Source: Polyangiaceae bacterium
GTDB taxonomy: Bacteria > Myxococcota_A > Polyangia > Polyangiales > Polyangiaceae
Length of the DNA: 64,000 nucleotides
NCBI GenBank assembly: GCA_025936045.1
Contig: JAICUB010000008.1
Span: 117,389-181,388 of the forward strand
Direction: 5' to 3'
This document shows positions 42,749-51,219 of this stretch, in pieces. The stretch's first letter is position 1; the number at the start of each line of letters is the position of its first letter. The notes below the pieces were generated by a model. The model saw only the letters and a program-made list of their open reading frames with translations, ran no database searches and was not told the DNA's origin. A program made the translations under genes and the position numbers.

Positions 42749-44731
42749 ATGGCGGATGCCGTCGAGCGGGCACTCCTCGAAGAACGCATCGTGCTCTGTG
42801 AGGCCGGGACCGGCACCGGCAAGACCCTGGCTTATCTCGTTCCTGCCCTGTTGAGCGGGAAGAAGGTCGTCGTTTCGACCGCGACGCGCGCGCTCCAGGA
42901 GCAGATCTTTTTCAAGGACCTGCCACTCGCGCAGGAGGTCCTCGGCCTACCGATCCAGGCGACGCTGATGAAGGGGCTCGGCAACTACCTCTGCCGGCGT
43001 CGTTTTCAGGAGCTCTTGAAGAGCGAGGAGGCGGCGAGGCCGGGTCGCGCACGCGCGATCGATACCGTGCGCGCGTGGATCGAGGAGACGGAGACGGGTG
43101 ACCTCAGCGAGCTCGCGGGGCTGCGTGAGGACGACCCGACCCGGCTCGCGATCGCGTCCTCGAGCGAAACGCGGCTCGGTCAGCCTTGCCAATACTTCGA
43201 CTCCTGTTTCGTCACGCGCATGCGGCGCGAAGCGGAAGCCGCGCAGCTCGTGGTGGTGAACCATCACCTCTTTTTCGCGGATCTCGCGTTGCGCGGGCCG
43301 CACCCCGGGCACGTGTTGCCGGACTACGACGCGGTCGTATTCGACGAAGCGCATCAGCTCGAGGACATCGCTACGGAGTTTTTCGGAGTGCGCGTGAGCG
43401 ACGCGCGTGTCGGGCGCGCGCTCGACGACGCGGAGCGAGCGCTGCGTCACGCGGGGGCGCTCGACGCGCTCTTTCAGCGGGGCGGAGGCGTGTGCGTGGA
43501 GGCCGCACGGCGGGCGACGCGCGCTCTGTTCGCCGAGCTTGCGCGCGGGGCTCCGCGCGGGGACGCGCGCGTGACGCTCGAACGCGACGTCTGGAGCGGG
43601 CCCGCGCAGAGCCGTTGGATCGAGCTCGACGGCGCGCTCGAGCAGATCGAACAGCAGGCGCGTGCGGCGCGCGAGCGCGGCGCATGCTCGCGTTCCGAAA
43701 CGTCGCCGAGCCGGGCAACGACACCGTTTCTCGGCGACGCGCTCGACGCGACCGAGCGACGCATGTCGTCGCTGCGCGAGCAGCTGGCCATCATCGTCGA
43801 TGGCGGCTCCGGACGCGTGACGTGGCTCGAGCTCGGCGCACGCGGGAGCGCGCTGAGCTCCTCGCCTGTCGACCTTTCGTTTCTCTTGCGGCAGCGCATC
43901 TTCGAGACCGTGCCGGCGGTCGTGCTCACGAGCGCGACGCTCGCGACGCGCGTGTCGGCGCGCCCGGCGGAGGACGGCGCGCCCGCGAGCCACAAGAGCG
44001 CGTTCGGTTACGTTCGCTCGCGGCTCGGCCTGAGCGACGACGCGGTGCGAGTCGACGAGCTCGTCGTCGAATCGCCCTTCGATTTCGCCGAACAAGCGCT
44101 GCTCTACACGCCGCGCGACCTGCCGCCGCCCTCGAGCCCGGACTTCGTCGAGCGCGCAGCCGAGCGGGTCGCCGAGCTCGTGCGGCTCGTCGGAGGCGGC
44201 TGCTTCGTGCTCACGACGTCCGTGCGGTCGATGCACGCCTTTCACGAGCGCTTGCGCGCCAGAGTTCCCGAGTTTCGGCTGCTGCTCCAGGGTGACGCGC
44301 CGAAGGCCACATTACTCGGGACCTTCCGCGCGGCGCAGGACGCCGTGCTGGTCGCGACGATGAGCTTCTGGGAGGGCGTCGACGTGCCGGGCCGAGCGCT
44401 CCGTCTCGTCGTGCTCGAGAAGGTGCCGTTCGCGGTGCCCACCGATCCGGTGGTGCGCGCGCGCGCCGAGGTGCTCGAGGCCGAAGGCAAAAATCCGTTC
44501 ATGGACTTCCACGTCCCCGCCGCGGCGATCGCGCTGAAGCAAGGCTTCGGGCGCCTCATCCGCACGCGGCGCGACGCAGGCATCGTCGCCCTGCTCGACG
44601 AGCGCGTGCACAAGAAGGGTTACGGCAAGCTCCTGCTCGAGGCGTTGCCACCGGCGACGCGTACCGACGCCTTCGATCGGGTGGCGAGCTTTTGGTCCCG
44701 CCACGCGCGGACGGCCGCCGGCGCGCCGTAG
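42749..44731 (+). CDS. DinG/XPD-like superfamily 2 DNA helicase
   Basis: This ATP-dependent 5'-3' helicase type shows Walker A EAGTGTGKTLAYL, DEAH box VFDEAHQLEDI, VVVNHHLFFADL, the motif III-IV region TTSVRSMHAFHERL, and motif VI ALKQGFGRLIRTRRDAG. Iron-sulfur-type Cys appear in NYLCRRR and PCQYFDSC, but only three of the usual four are visible. The frame stays open upstream of the ATG with family-like text (LGPLGPLARGLERYEERPGQLR), so the real start is probably 25-30 codons earlier at a non-ATG codon I could not fix. Likely role: repair or R-loop removal. Confidence 0.87.
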   Translation: MADAVERALLEERIVLCEAGTGTGKTLAYLVPALLSGKKVVVSTATRALQEQIFFKDLPLAQEVLGLPIQATLMKGLGNYLCRRRFQELLKSEEAARPGRARAIDTVRAWIEETETGDLSELAGLREDDPTRLAIASSSETRLGQPCQYFDSCFVTRMRREAEAAQLVVVNHHLFFADLALRGPHPGHVLPDYDAVVFDEAHQLEDIATEFFGVRVSDARVGRALDDAERALRHAGALDALFQRGGGVCVEAARRATRALFAELARGAPRGDARVTLERDVWSGPAQSRWIELDGALEQIEQQARAARERGACSRSETSPSRATTPFLGDALDATERRMSSLREQLAIIVDGGSGRVTWLELGARGSALSSSPVDLSFLLRQRIFETVPAVVLTSATLATRVSARPAEDGAPASHKSAFGYVRSRLGLSDDAVRVDELVVESPFDFAEQALLYTPRDLPPPSSPDFVERAAERVAELVRLVGGGCFVLTTSVRSMHAFHERLRARVPEFRLLLQGDAPKATLLGTFRAAQDAVLVATMSFWEGVDVPGRALRLVVLEKVPFAVPTDPVVRARAEVLEAEGKNPFMDFHVPAAAIALKQGFGRLIRTRRDAGIVALLDERVHKKGYGKLLLEALPPATRTDAFDRVASFWSRHARTAAGAP

Positions 44732-44764
44732 CGCGCCGCGGTCCTCACCGAGGTCGCTTGGCGG

Positions 44765-46123
44765 TCAGCGGCGCGCGCGCTTCGCCGGCTTGGCGGGGGC
44801 CTTCTTCGCGCGGGCGGGCGCCTTCGCGTTCGACGCCTTGGGATTCGACATCGCTTTGGCGATTGGCGTCGCCTTCACGGTGGGTGCGCCGGCCTTCCCC
44901 GCGGTCGTTCCGGCCTTTGCCGGTTTGCGCGCGGCAGCTTTAGCCCTGGGTGCCGGGACGGCGCGCGCGGGCTTCGCTCGAGCGGCTTGCTTGGTCTTCG
45001 CCGTGGGTTTGGTCTTGGTGACGGGCCTGGCGTTGGGAGCGGGCCTGGTCTTGGCGACAGGCTTGGCCTTGGGCATGGGCTTGGTCTTCGCGATGGGCTT
45101 GGCCTTGGCTGCCGGCTTGGTGTTCGCGATGGGCTTGGCCTTGGCTGCCGGCTTGGTGTTCGCGACGGGTTTTGCCTTGGCGGCCGGTTTGGTCTTGGCG
45201 ACGGGCTTGGCCTTGGGCATCGGCTTGGCCACGGGTCTCGTCTTCGCCGCCTTCACCGGTACCGCCGTTTTTGCCGCAGTCTTAGGGGCCGCCTTCAGCT
45301 GCGCCTTCGGAAGCGCTTTGGGCATCACCTTCGGCGGGAGCTTCGCCTTCGCGGAAGGCGTCGCCTTGGCGACCGGCTTCGGTGCGAGCTTCGTCTTCGC
45401 GGCGGGCTTCGGCGCAGGCGCTTTTGCCGTCACTGGCTTCTTGACGGGCACGGGACGAAGCGGCGCGACCTTCTTTGGCGGCGCTTCGCTGTCGTCGTCG
45501 TCGTCCGCGTCGTCGTCGTCCGCGTCGTCGTCGTCCGCGTCGTCGTCGTCCGCGTCGTCGTCATCCGCGTCGTCGTCATCCGCGTCGTCGTCGTCCGCGT
45601 CGTCGCTCGCCGAGGGCGCGTCCGCTTCTTCAGCCTCCTCGTCCTCGTCGTCGTCCTCGTCTTCGTCTTCCTCGGAAGCTCGCACTTCGAGCCGGATTTC
45701 GTCGGTAGAGGCGGCATCGGGACGGCCGAGGGCGCCGGCCTGGCGTCGCTCGAGCGTCTCTTCGATCTTTCGATCGAGCTCCGCAAACTCGAACGGCTTG
45801 TCCACGTGTGCATCGGCTCCGTAGAGCGGCGACGTCATTTCGTTCAGCGCCTCGCCGATGCCGGTGAGCATGACGACGCCCGTGTGCGCGAGCGACACGG
45901 CCTCGCGGATCTTCCGGCACACCTCCCATCCGCTCATCCCTGGCATCATCACATCGAGGATCACGAGGTGCGGCAGGTGCTCATGGGCGAGCTCCCACGC
46001 TTGATCGCCATCGCTCGCTTCGAGAACGGTGTAACCGCGCGCTCGCAAGTGACGAGCGAGCAGCGCGACGGTGCTCGGTTCGTCATCAGCGACGAGGACC
46101 ACGTACTTGTTGTCGTTGGACAT
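44765..46123 (-). CDS. response regulator fused to acidic repeat and histone-H1-like basic tail
   Basis: Residues 1-125 form a complete receiver domain: acidic pair D13/D14, phospho-acceptor D57 in VILDVMMPG, T87 and K109 in VDKPF. Then come an acidic segment of about 75 residues ending in seven DDDDA units, and about 240 residues rich in Lys/Ala/Pro, including 12-residue repeats such as TKPAAKAKPVAN. The tail resembles histone H1/HC-like DNA-compacting tails, and the acidic block may mask it until phosphorylation (inference). It has no canonical output domain. No histidine kinase is adjacent. The gene converges on the helicase. Confidence 0.85.
   Translation of the reverse strand: MSNDNKYVVLVADDEPSTVALLARHLRARGYTVLEASDGDQAWELAHEHLPHLVILDVMMPGMSGWEVCRKIREAVSLAHTGVVMLTGIGEALNEMTSPLYGADAHVDKPFEFAELDRKIEETLERRQAGALGRPDAASTDEIRLEVRASEEDEDEDDDEDEEAEEADAPSASDDADDDDADDDDADDDDADDDDADDDDADDDDADDDDDSEAPPKKVAPLRPVPVKKPVTAKAPAPKPAAKTKLAPKPVAKATPSAKAKLPPKVMPKALPKAQLKAAPKTAAKTAVPVKAAKTRPVAKPMPKAKPVAKTKPAAKAKPVANTKPAAKAKPIANTKPAAKAKPIAKTKPMPKAKPVAKTRPAPNARPVTKTKPTAKTKQAARAKPARAVPAPRAKAAARKPAKAGTTAGKAGAPTVKATPIAKAMSNPKASNAKAPARAKKAPAKPAKRARR
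45004..45235 (-). repeat. 36-bp coding repeats (12-residue AK/P units)
   Basis: Six tandem, diverged 36-bp units encode TKPAAKAKPVAN, TKPAAKAKPIAN, TKPAAKAKPIAK, TKPMPKAKPVAK and related forms of the response-regulator tail. Lys or Arg falls at every third or fourth position, with helix-breaking Pro at a fixed phase. This matches the pattern of linker-histone C-terminal tails. Confidence 0.8.
45491..45606 (-). repeat. 15-bp coding microsatellite (DDDDA units)
   Basis: The unit GTCGTCGTCGTCCGC (plus strand) is present about seven times, two copies with CAT in place of CGT. Because the unit is a multiple of three, slippage changes the length of the acidic segment without breaking the frame. 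This is a likely polymorphic site between strains. Confidence 0.9.
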
Positions 46124-46228
46124 GGGAGAAAACTCCAGCTACGGACGGAGCCTATCCGAGACCACGGCCGCTCACGGGTCAAGCCGGCTGACGAGGCCGC
46201 AGCGGGGGAGCCAGCCAGCCTCTTCGCG

Positions 46229-47371
46229 GTGCTGCTCGTCACGGCGCTCGGGTCGGTGAGCGGCGGGGTCTTCTGGACCGGCGTCTTCTTCTTGACCCGC
46301 GAGGACTACGGCTTCTCCGCCGTCGAGAACCTCGTGCTCGCCCTGCTGATGGGGACGGGCTACGCGCTCGTCGCGCGTTCCGCGGGACGCATCGGAGCGA
46401 TGTTCGAGCGCTTCGGCGTGCGGCGACTCGTGGCGTTCGGGCTCGCCGCCTGGGCCGTCTCGGCCGCGCTCCCCGCCGTCGTGACGACGCGCTTCGGGAT
46501 TTGGTCGGGCGCGGTGCTCGGCGCGGCAATCCCCGGTATCGTCTGGCCCGTCGTCGAGAGCTTCCTCGGCGGGGGTCGTCACGGTGCCGAGCTCCGGCGT
46601 GTACTCGGTCCCTTCAACCTGACGTGGACGCTCAGCACGGCGCTGCCGCTCCTCGTGTTTCCGTGGCTCACGCGCTCACATCCACTCGGGCCGCTCCTGC
46701 TCTGCGCTGCCACCAATTTGGCCGCGGTTTTCGCGCTCCGTTTGCTGCCGATGCGTCCCGCGCCGCCGCACCCCGAGCACGCCGAAGCAGCCGTAGGGCG
46801 CGAGTATCCGGCGTTGCTCGTCGCTTCGCGCTGGCTCCTCCCGCTGAGCTACCTCCTGCTCTCCGTGCTCTCCCCGATCCTGCCGTACCGGCTCGCACAC
46901 CTCGGTCTCACGGTCGATGCGGCGTGGGTCGCCGCGACGTGGATGGTCGCCCGCTTCGTCACGCTCGGAGCGATGACGCTGCTACCGTTCTGGCACGGGC
47001 GCTGGAGCGCCCTCGTCGCGGCGGGCGCCGCGCTGATGGCGGGCGTCGCGCTCACGTTGCTCGCGGGTTCGCTCGCGCTCGTCGTGCTCGGACTCGCGCT
47101 CTTCGGAGCGGGGCTCGGCGTGACGTACTTCTGCTCGATCTACTATTCGCTGGCGGTCGGTCACGCTGCCGTCGAAGCCGGCGGCGGTTTCGAAGCGCTC
47201 ATCGGCGTCGGCTACATGCTCGGACCCGTCGTCGGCCTGTGCGGCCGCGCCCTGCCGGGCGGCGCCGAAGGTACCGGCACGGTGCTCCTCGCCTGGATGC
47301 TGGCGCTCGCGGGTGGCGTCCTAGCCGCGCGGCCGTATTTCGCGGTACGCCGAGCGGGTCCGCCAGGCTGA
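46229..47371 (+). CDS. MFS-type membrane transporter
   Basis: About 12 hydrophobic segments are visible, beginning VLLVTALGSVSGGVFWTGVFFL and including GIWSGAVLGAAIPGIVWPVVESF, LLVASRWLLPLSYLLLSVLSPILP, LVAAGAALMAGVALTLLAG and LFGAGLGVTYFCSIYYSLAVG. RSAGRIGAMFERFGVRR fits the cytosolic loop 2-3 motif of the major facilitator superfamily. The track ORF starts within the antisense of the response regulator. The first usable start codon near TM1 is GTG 46229, which leaves almost no N-terminal tail, so a rarer upstream start is possible. Substrate is unknown. Confidence 0.75.
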   Translation: MLLVTALGSVSGGVFWTGVFFLTREDYGFSAVENLVLALLMGTGYALVARSAGRIGAMFERFGVRRLVAFGLAAWAVSAALPAVVTTRFGIWSGAVLGAAIPGIVWPVVESFLGGGRHGAELRRVLGPFNLTWTLSTALPLLVFPWLTRSHPLGPLLLCAATNLAAVFALRLLPMRPAPPHPEHAEAAVGREYPALLVASRWLLPLSYLLLSVLSPILPYRLAHLGLTVDAAWVAATWMVARFVTLGAMTLLPFWHGRWSALVAAGAALMAGVALTLLAGSLALVVLGLALFGAGLGVTYFCSIYYSLAVGHAAVEAGGGFEALIGVGYMLGPVVGLCGRALPGGAEGTGTVLLAWMLALAGGVLAARPYFAVRRAGPPG

Positions 47372-47418
47372 GCCCGCTTTCTTTCCCGGATGCAGGTGAG
47401 CCTGCTACGGGTCGCAGG

Positions 47419-47895
47419 GTGTTACGCAGGCTCCCGATCGCGCTCTTTGCCGTTACCGCGTGGGCCGGCTGTTTGGGCCCGCAGACGCCGGCCGGGAAAG
47501 CCAATGACGCGGCGCGCGAGCTCAACGTCCAATCGCGTTTCGGTGACATCTCGAGCATCGTCTCGATGACGTCGCCTGCCGTCCGCGGCGAATTCCTGAG
47601 CCGCCGCGCGGAGTGGGGGCGGCTCATTCGTGTGGTCGACATGGAGCTCGGGAACTTCACGATGATCGACACCGATCACGCGAGCGTGCTGGTCGACTTT
47701 TCGTGGACCCGGGTAGACGAAGGGACGCTGCATACGACGCGTGTGCGCCAGGAATGGAGCGACACGGAGGGCGCCTGGCAGCTCGTGCGCGAGAAGCGCG
47801 CTTCGGGTGACGTGGGGCTCTTCGGCGAGCGCACGACGCCGATCGAGGTGGCCCCGCGCCCCGACGTTCAGTTCGCGACGCGCGTCATCCCCTGA
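47419..47895 (+). CDS. small lipoprotein of unknown function
   Basis: GTG 47419 begins VLRRLPIALFAVTAWAGCLGPQ, a lipoprotein signal with lipobox WAGC. The 140-residue mature domain (ANDAARELNVQSRFGDISSIVSMTSPAVRGEFLSRRAEWG, then VLVDFSWTRVDEGTLHTTRVRQEWSDTEGAWQLV) looks like an NTF2-type alpha+beta fold: two helices, then strands ending in a Trp-rich strand. This is an inference from the pattern. Similar lipoproteins are common in myxobacteria and have no known role. It follows the MFS gene by about 50 bp on the same strand. Confidence 0.7.
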   Translation: MLRRLPIALFAVTAWAGCLGPQTPAGKANDAARELNVQSRFGDISSIVSMTSPAVRGEFLSRRAEWGRLIRVVDMELGNFTMIDTDHASVLVDFSWTRVDEGTLHTTRVRQEWSDTEGAWQLVREKRASGDVGLFGERTTPIEVAPRPDVQFATRVIP

Positions 47896-47918
47896 CCCGC
47901 GCCTCACCAAAACGCGGG
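47896..47918. terminator. hairpin between convergent genes
   Basis: CCCGCG (47896-47901) pairs with CGCGGG (47913-47918) across an 11-nt loop, immediately after the lipoprotein stop and six bases before the end of the convergent small basic gene. There is no U tract. Position is the main support for a bidirectional terminator. Confidence 0.4.
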
Positions 47919-47923
47919 GAAGC

Positions 47924-48088
47924 TCAGGTGCTGGCTGCGGCCGCGGCGGCCTTCTTCTTGCCGACCGGCTTCTTCTGCACGCGGCTCGAGCGAGCGGTCT
48001 CGGCGCGGCGCTTGAGGCGCGCCTTCTTCTTCGCCTGGCCTTTGCGGCGAGTCATCTTCTGCGAATTACGAGAATCGAACTTTCCCAT
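47924..48088 (-). CDS. small, highly basic conserved protein (54 aa)
   Basis: The ATG at 48088 reads MGKFDSRNSQKMTRRKGQAKKKARLKRRA, then a basic tail KKPVGKKKAAAAAAST. This N terminus matches, from memory, a small conserved bacterial protein of unknown role beginning MGKxDSRNS, which makes this start far better than the track start 15 codons upstream. About 40 percent of residues are Lys or Arg, so RNA or ribosome association is a reasonable guess but is not shown. There is no signal peptide. Confidence 0.72.
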   Translation of the reverse strand: MGKFDSRNSQKMTRRKGQAKKKARLKRRAETARSSRVQKKPVGKKKAAAAAAST

Positions 48089-48177
48089 GGCGTTTCCGGC
48101 GCGGACGCTAATGCGTCGTGACGGAAGTAGCAACCGCTGCGGACGTTCCGGAGCGGTCGCCCGAGGCCGCGGTTGGC

Positions 48178-48435
48178 TCAGCCGCTCGAAACGTCCTCGA
48201 GTGCGCGTTCACGGTCGCGAACCTCGAGGCGGTAACGGCTGTTGACGGTCTCGATGTAGAACACGTCGCGGGAGGCGAGGCGGAGTACGCGTTTGACCGG
48301 AGTCGTCACGTACTCGTGCATCCCATCCGAAAACTCGATCACTACGACCGAACCCCGCCGCGGCGCCCTCACCAGGCGTCCTGCAACGGCTCGTGATCCG
48401 CGCCCGAGCTTTCTAAGCACGACCTGCACGTTCAT
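48178..48435 (-). CDS. small beta-rich hypothetical protein
   Basis: The family is unrecognised. From ATG 48435 the 85 residues begin MNVQVVLRKLGRGSRAVAGRLVRAP and continue RGSVVVIEFSDGMHEYVTTPVKRVLRLASRDVFYIETVNSRYRLEVRD, a run of short strands with Gly turns like a small SH3-like barrel. The track start (48480) adds 15 polar residues. The text is coherent and codon use normal, so I consider it real. The 125 bp upstream to the barrel gene contain no other feature I can support. Confidence 0.6.
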   Translation of the reverse strand: MNVQVVLRKLGRGSRAVAGRLVRAPRRGSVVVIEFSDGMHEYVTTPVKRVLRLASRDVFYIETVNSRYRLEVRDRERALEDVSSG

Positions 48436-48605
48436 CAGTCTAGCAAGGTCCTTTCGGGAGTCCACCGGTGAGCTCGTCATGCGATTTCCAACGGGACTCG
48501 CTCAGATACGGTCAGGCCGCGCCCAGTCTGTAGGCCGACCTGAATAAATTCGACCTGGGTGTCGTAGGCGCCTTGCCTACATCGGCGCTCGGGGTGTGTG
48601 AGCGT

Positions 48606-49631
48606 TCAGTAGGTGAGCGTCGCCGTCAGACGAAAGAAGGCGCCTCGTAGCGCGAGGTCATCGAAGCGCAACGGTTCGAGCCGCGCGGGCCTTTGGTTGT
48701 TCGAGCCCGTGTCCTTGAAATCGACCTTGGACGATGCGGACCACGAGTAGCCGCCGTCGGCGCCGACCCAGCCGCGAGGCCGCGTGGATGCGCCGCGCGC
48801 GTCGCCCGCAAACTCGAACGCCGCGCCCAGCGAGAAATCGCTCGTGAACACCCAAGCCTGCGACTCGCGATCGATGTCGAGTACTTGATCGTGGAGCGTC
48901 GCCGCCGAATGGAGCGCGCCGGGGGCGATACGCCCGAACACGTAAAGGCGTCGGACCAGGTGGTAACGTCCCTCGGCACCGGCCGTGATTCGATGCACCA
49001 CGAGCGACGCATCGGCTTGCCGGGCCGTGGCTTTCGTAGAGCCGTAATCCCAGACGACCAGCGCCGCGACGGACAGCGGACCGCTCGCGTAGAAGGCGCG
49101 GCCGAAGTCCAGCGACACCTGCGGAAGCACGTTGTCCGTACTGAACGGATCGTAACCCTTGCCCGTGACGAACGTCTCGCGAAGGCCCACGCCGAGGCGC
49201 CAGTGCTCTTGGTGTGTGCCCAGCTGACCATCGTCTACCTGGTTGCGGTCGGGTTCCGGAGCTGGACGCGGAGCTAAGGCGGGAGTCGACACGAAGGCGT
49301 TCGCTGAAACGGCGGGTGCGGGCGCCACCGGGGTCGCGTCCGAGTCGGGCGCGCGGGGGCTCGGGGACGGCCTGTCGTCGTCGTCCTCGTCGGTTGCAGG
49401 TTTCGGCGGCGCGGGCGCGGGCGGTGCGGGCGCGGGCAGTGCGGGCGCGGGCAGTGCGGGTGCGGGTGTCGCGCTCGGCGCGGCGGGCCCGGGCGCTTCC
49501 TCGTTCGCTGCGGGCGGCCTTTGCGCGGCGGCACTCGCGGTCACGCCCGCGAGCATTGCGAACACGCACATGGCTCCGAAGGTGGGACGCCCGCGGCCGC
49601 GCGTGAGCTCCGAAAGCAAGCGGTCAATCAT
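48606..49631 (-). CDS. outer-membrane beta-barrel protein with Pro/Ala linker
   Basis: A signal peptide (MCVFAMLAGVTASAAAQ) is followed by about 90 residues of Pro/Ala/Asp low complexity (PALPAPALPAPAPPAPAPP) and a C-terminal domain of about 210 residues. That domain has alternating amphipathic strands (HWRLGVGLRETFVTG, FYASGPLSVAALVVWDYGST, YHLVRRLYVFGRIAPG, AFFRLTATLTY) ending in an aromatic residue, as outer-membrane barrels do. It overlaps the upstream lipoprotein gene by 8 bp and is the last gene of the four-gene surface operon. It is predicted to act as the pore or export partner of the lipoproteins. This is inference. Confidence 0.75.
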   Translation of the reverse strand: MIDRLLSELTRGRGRPTFGAMCVFAMLAGVTASAAAQRPPAANEEAPGPAAPSATPAPALPAPALPAPAPPAPAPPKPATDEDDDDRPSPSPRAPDSDATPVAPAPAVSANAFVSTPALAPRPAPEPDRNQVDDGQLGTHQEHWRLGVGLRETFVTGKGYDPFSTDNVLPQVSLDFGRAFYASGPLSVAALVVWDYGSTKATARQADASLVVHRITAGAEGRYHLVRRLYVFGRIAPGALHSAATLHDQVLDIDRESQAWVFTSDFSLGAAFEFAGDARGASTRPRGWVGADGGYSWSASSKVDFKDTGSNNQRPARLEPLRFDDLALRGAFFRLTATLTY

Positions 49632-51219
49632 GGTTCAACCCTCCGTAAGCGAGGCCGCTGTAGAAGCGGGTGTTCGCGGTGTCCGGCGCCAGCGCGTCGA
49701 ACAGCGTGGCTCCGAAGTCGGAGTCGCCCTGATGCAGCACGATCGCCGTGCGCCCCACGCCGCCGTTGCTTTGCGCGATGTCGAAGACGCTCCAGATCGG
49801 TCGCTCGGTATTGAGCTCGTTCGGATTCAAGTCAGCGAGATCGATGCTCGCGAACGCCTCCGTGCCCGGCGTGAACGCCCAAAGGCGCTGGCTCCGACCG
49901 TCCGGCGCGAACGTCAGCTGAAACGTATGTCCGTTGGTCAACATCGGCGAGCTCCGCCGCGCCGCGAGATCCAAGACGTAAAAGTCGCCGGAAACGCCTT
50001 GAAGGATCTTCGAGGTCGTGAAGGTGTCGCCGGGTACGTCGAGCACCTGGCGGATGCTCGCGCCGACGGCGAGCGTATCGAGGCCGTGCGTCGCCGTCGT
50101 CGTGGCGGCGCCGAGATCCCAGAGCCCGACGGTCGGCGTCGTGTTGCTCCAGAGCAGCGCGATGTCCGTGCTCGTGTCGCTTCCGAGGTCGGACGTGACG
50201 AGCGTGATGCCGGTGAACGGCTTCGACAGCGCGACGTTCAGCACGTTGCTGGTTGCGGGATCGACGAGCGCGGCGTTCGTACCGACGAGCGCGACGAGGC
50301 GCGTCCCCGCGTCCGTGTTGACGAAGTGAATCGTGCTCGGCTCTCCGCCCACGTCGACCAGGTTCGGCTCGATGTAAAACGGGCGGTCGGAGCCGGCCGG
50401 CGGGGCCGCGAGCGGCAGGAGCAGGACGTTCGTGTCGTTGTCGAGCCGAACGGCGAGCTCGGAATCGAGGGTCCCGTCCGCGTCGTGAAACGCAACTTCG
50501 GCGGGAGCCCCCGTCGCGCCCTGCTGGTTTTCCGGCATCGGAATCGTCACCTGCCGGGTTGCGCGCTCCTCGTCGCCGATCGAGTCCGACAAATCCACGA
50601 GCGTCACTTCGTTCTGCGTCTCGATCGCGAGCAGGCGTCGCGGGTCGCCGTTAGGCACGCTGAGCTTGCTCGTGAACGAGAAATTCTGCGGCGATCCGCT
50701 GATGCTCTGCACCGTCATCGCGATCGGATCGCGCTCGAGGTCGGCGAGATTGACGAGCAGGATCTCGTTCGGGTTCGAGACGGGACGGCTGTCGCTGCTC
50801 GTCACGTACAAGACCGCCCATTCGTTCTCGGGGTCGAGCACGAGGCCGCTCAAAGGGTCGTTGAATTCGTAAGTGCGCGCGACGCGCGGGGTCGGATCGC
50901 TTTCGATCACCGTCAAGCGCGGCCGCTCGTCACTCGGATTGCGACGCGGTGAAATTCCGCGCGACAGCACGTACAAGCGCTTTCCGTCGGGTGAGGCGGA
51001 GGCGCTGACCAAATTCTGGCCGATCGGGAGGCTGTGCTCCTCGAGCCCGAGCGGACCCGGCGAGGTGAGCAGAAGCGCGCGATCGAGCGTCGGATCGAGC
51101 ACGGCCACGGCGTTGTCGAGCCCGACCGGGTCGGTCGGCGTGAAGGGCGCGTCCCAGTGGCTCGCGCGGCCGCCGCACCCGAGAACCAAACAAGCACAAA
51201 GCCAATGCTTCTTCATCAT
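49624..51219 (-). CDS. beta-propeller-like lipoprotein 3 of the surface operon
   Basis: A lipoprotein signal (WLCACLVLGCGGRAS) gives an acylated Cys. The 500-residue mature part has repeating blade-like strands typical of YncE/lactonase-type propellers: AVAVLDPTLDRALLLTSPGPLG, SASPDGKRLYVLSRG, VLNVALSKPFTGITLVTSDLGSD, LTFAPDGRSQRLWAFTPG. Unlike its two upstream relatives it lacks the Gly/Ser linker and the GFELAA-type C terminus, and ends YSGLAYGGLNHD. It overlaps both neighbours (4 and 8 bp), which signals translational coupling. The ligand is unknown. Confidence 0.78.
   Translation of the reverse strand: MMKKHWLCACLVLGCGGRASHWDAPFTPTDPVGLDNAVAVLDPTLDRALLLTSPGPLGLEEHSLPIGQNLVSASASPDGKRLYVLSRGISPRRNPSDERPRLTVIESDPTPRVARTYEFNDPLSGLVLDPENEWAVLYVTSSDSRPVSNPNEILLVNLADLERDPIAMTVQSISGSPQNFSFTSKLSVPNGDPRRLLAIETQNEVTLVDLSDSIGDEERATRQVTIPMPENQQGATGAPAEVAFHDADGTLDSELAVRLDNDTNVLLLPLAAPPAGSDRPFYIEPNLVDVGGEPSTIHFVNTDAGTRLVALVGTNAALVDPATSNVLNVALSKPFTGITLVTSDLGSDTSTDIALLWSNTTPTVGLWDLGAATTTATHGLDTLAVGASIRQVLDVPGDTFTTSKILQGVSGDFYVLDLAARRSSPMLTNGHTFQLTFAPDGRSQRLWAFTPGTEAFASIDLADLNPNELNTERPIWSVFDIAQSNGGVGRTAIVLHQGDSDFGATLFDALAPDTANTRFYSGLAYGGLNHD

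Noticed and set aside
45491-45606. Direct repeats considered as a CRISPR array
   Set aside because: The units are contiguous with no spacers and are in frame within a coding sequence. The same holds for 53845-54010 and 63905-64000.
44790-45824. 344-residue plus-strand ORF rich in Ala/Gly/Phe resembling membrane helices
   Set aside because: It is the exact antisense of the Lys/Ala/Pro tail. The hydrophobic look is a by-product of complementing AAG/GCC codons.
44987-46228. 5' part of the 794-residue ORF before the MFS transporter
   Set aside because: This part is antisense to the response regulator and repeat-derived. Only the part from about 46229 reads as a transporter.
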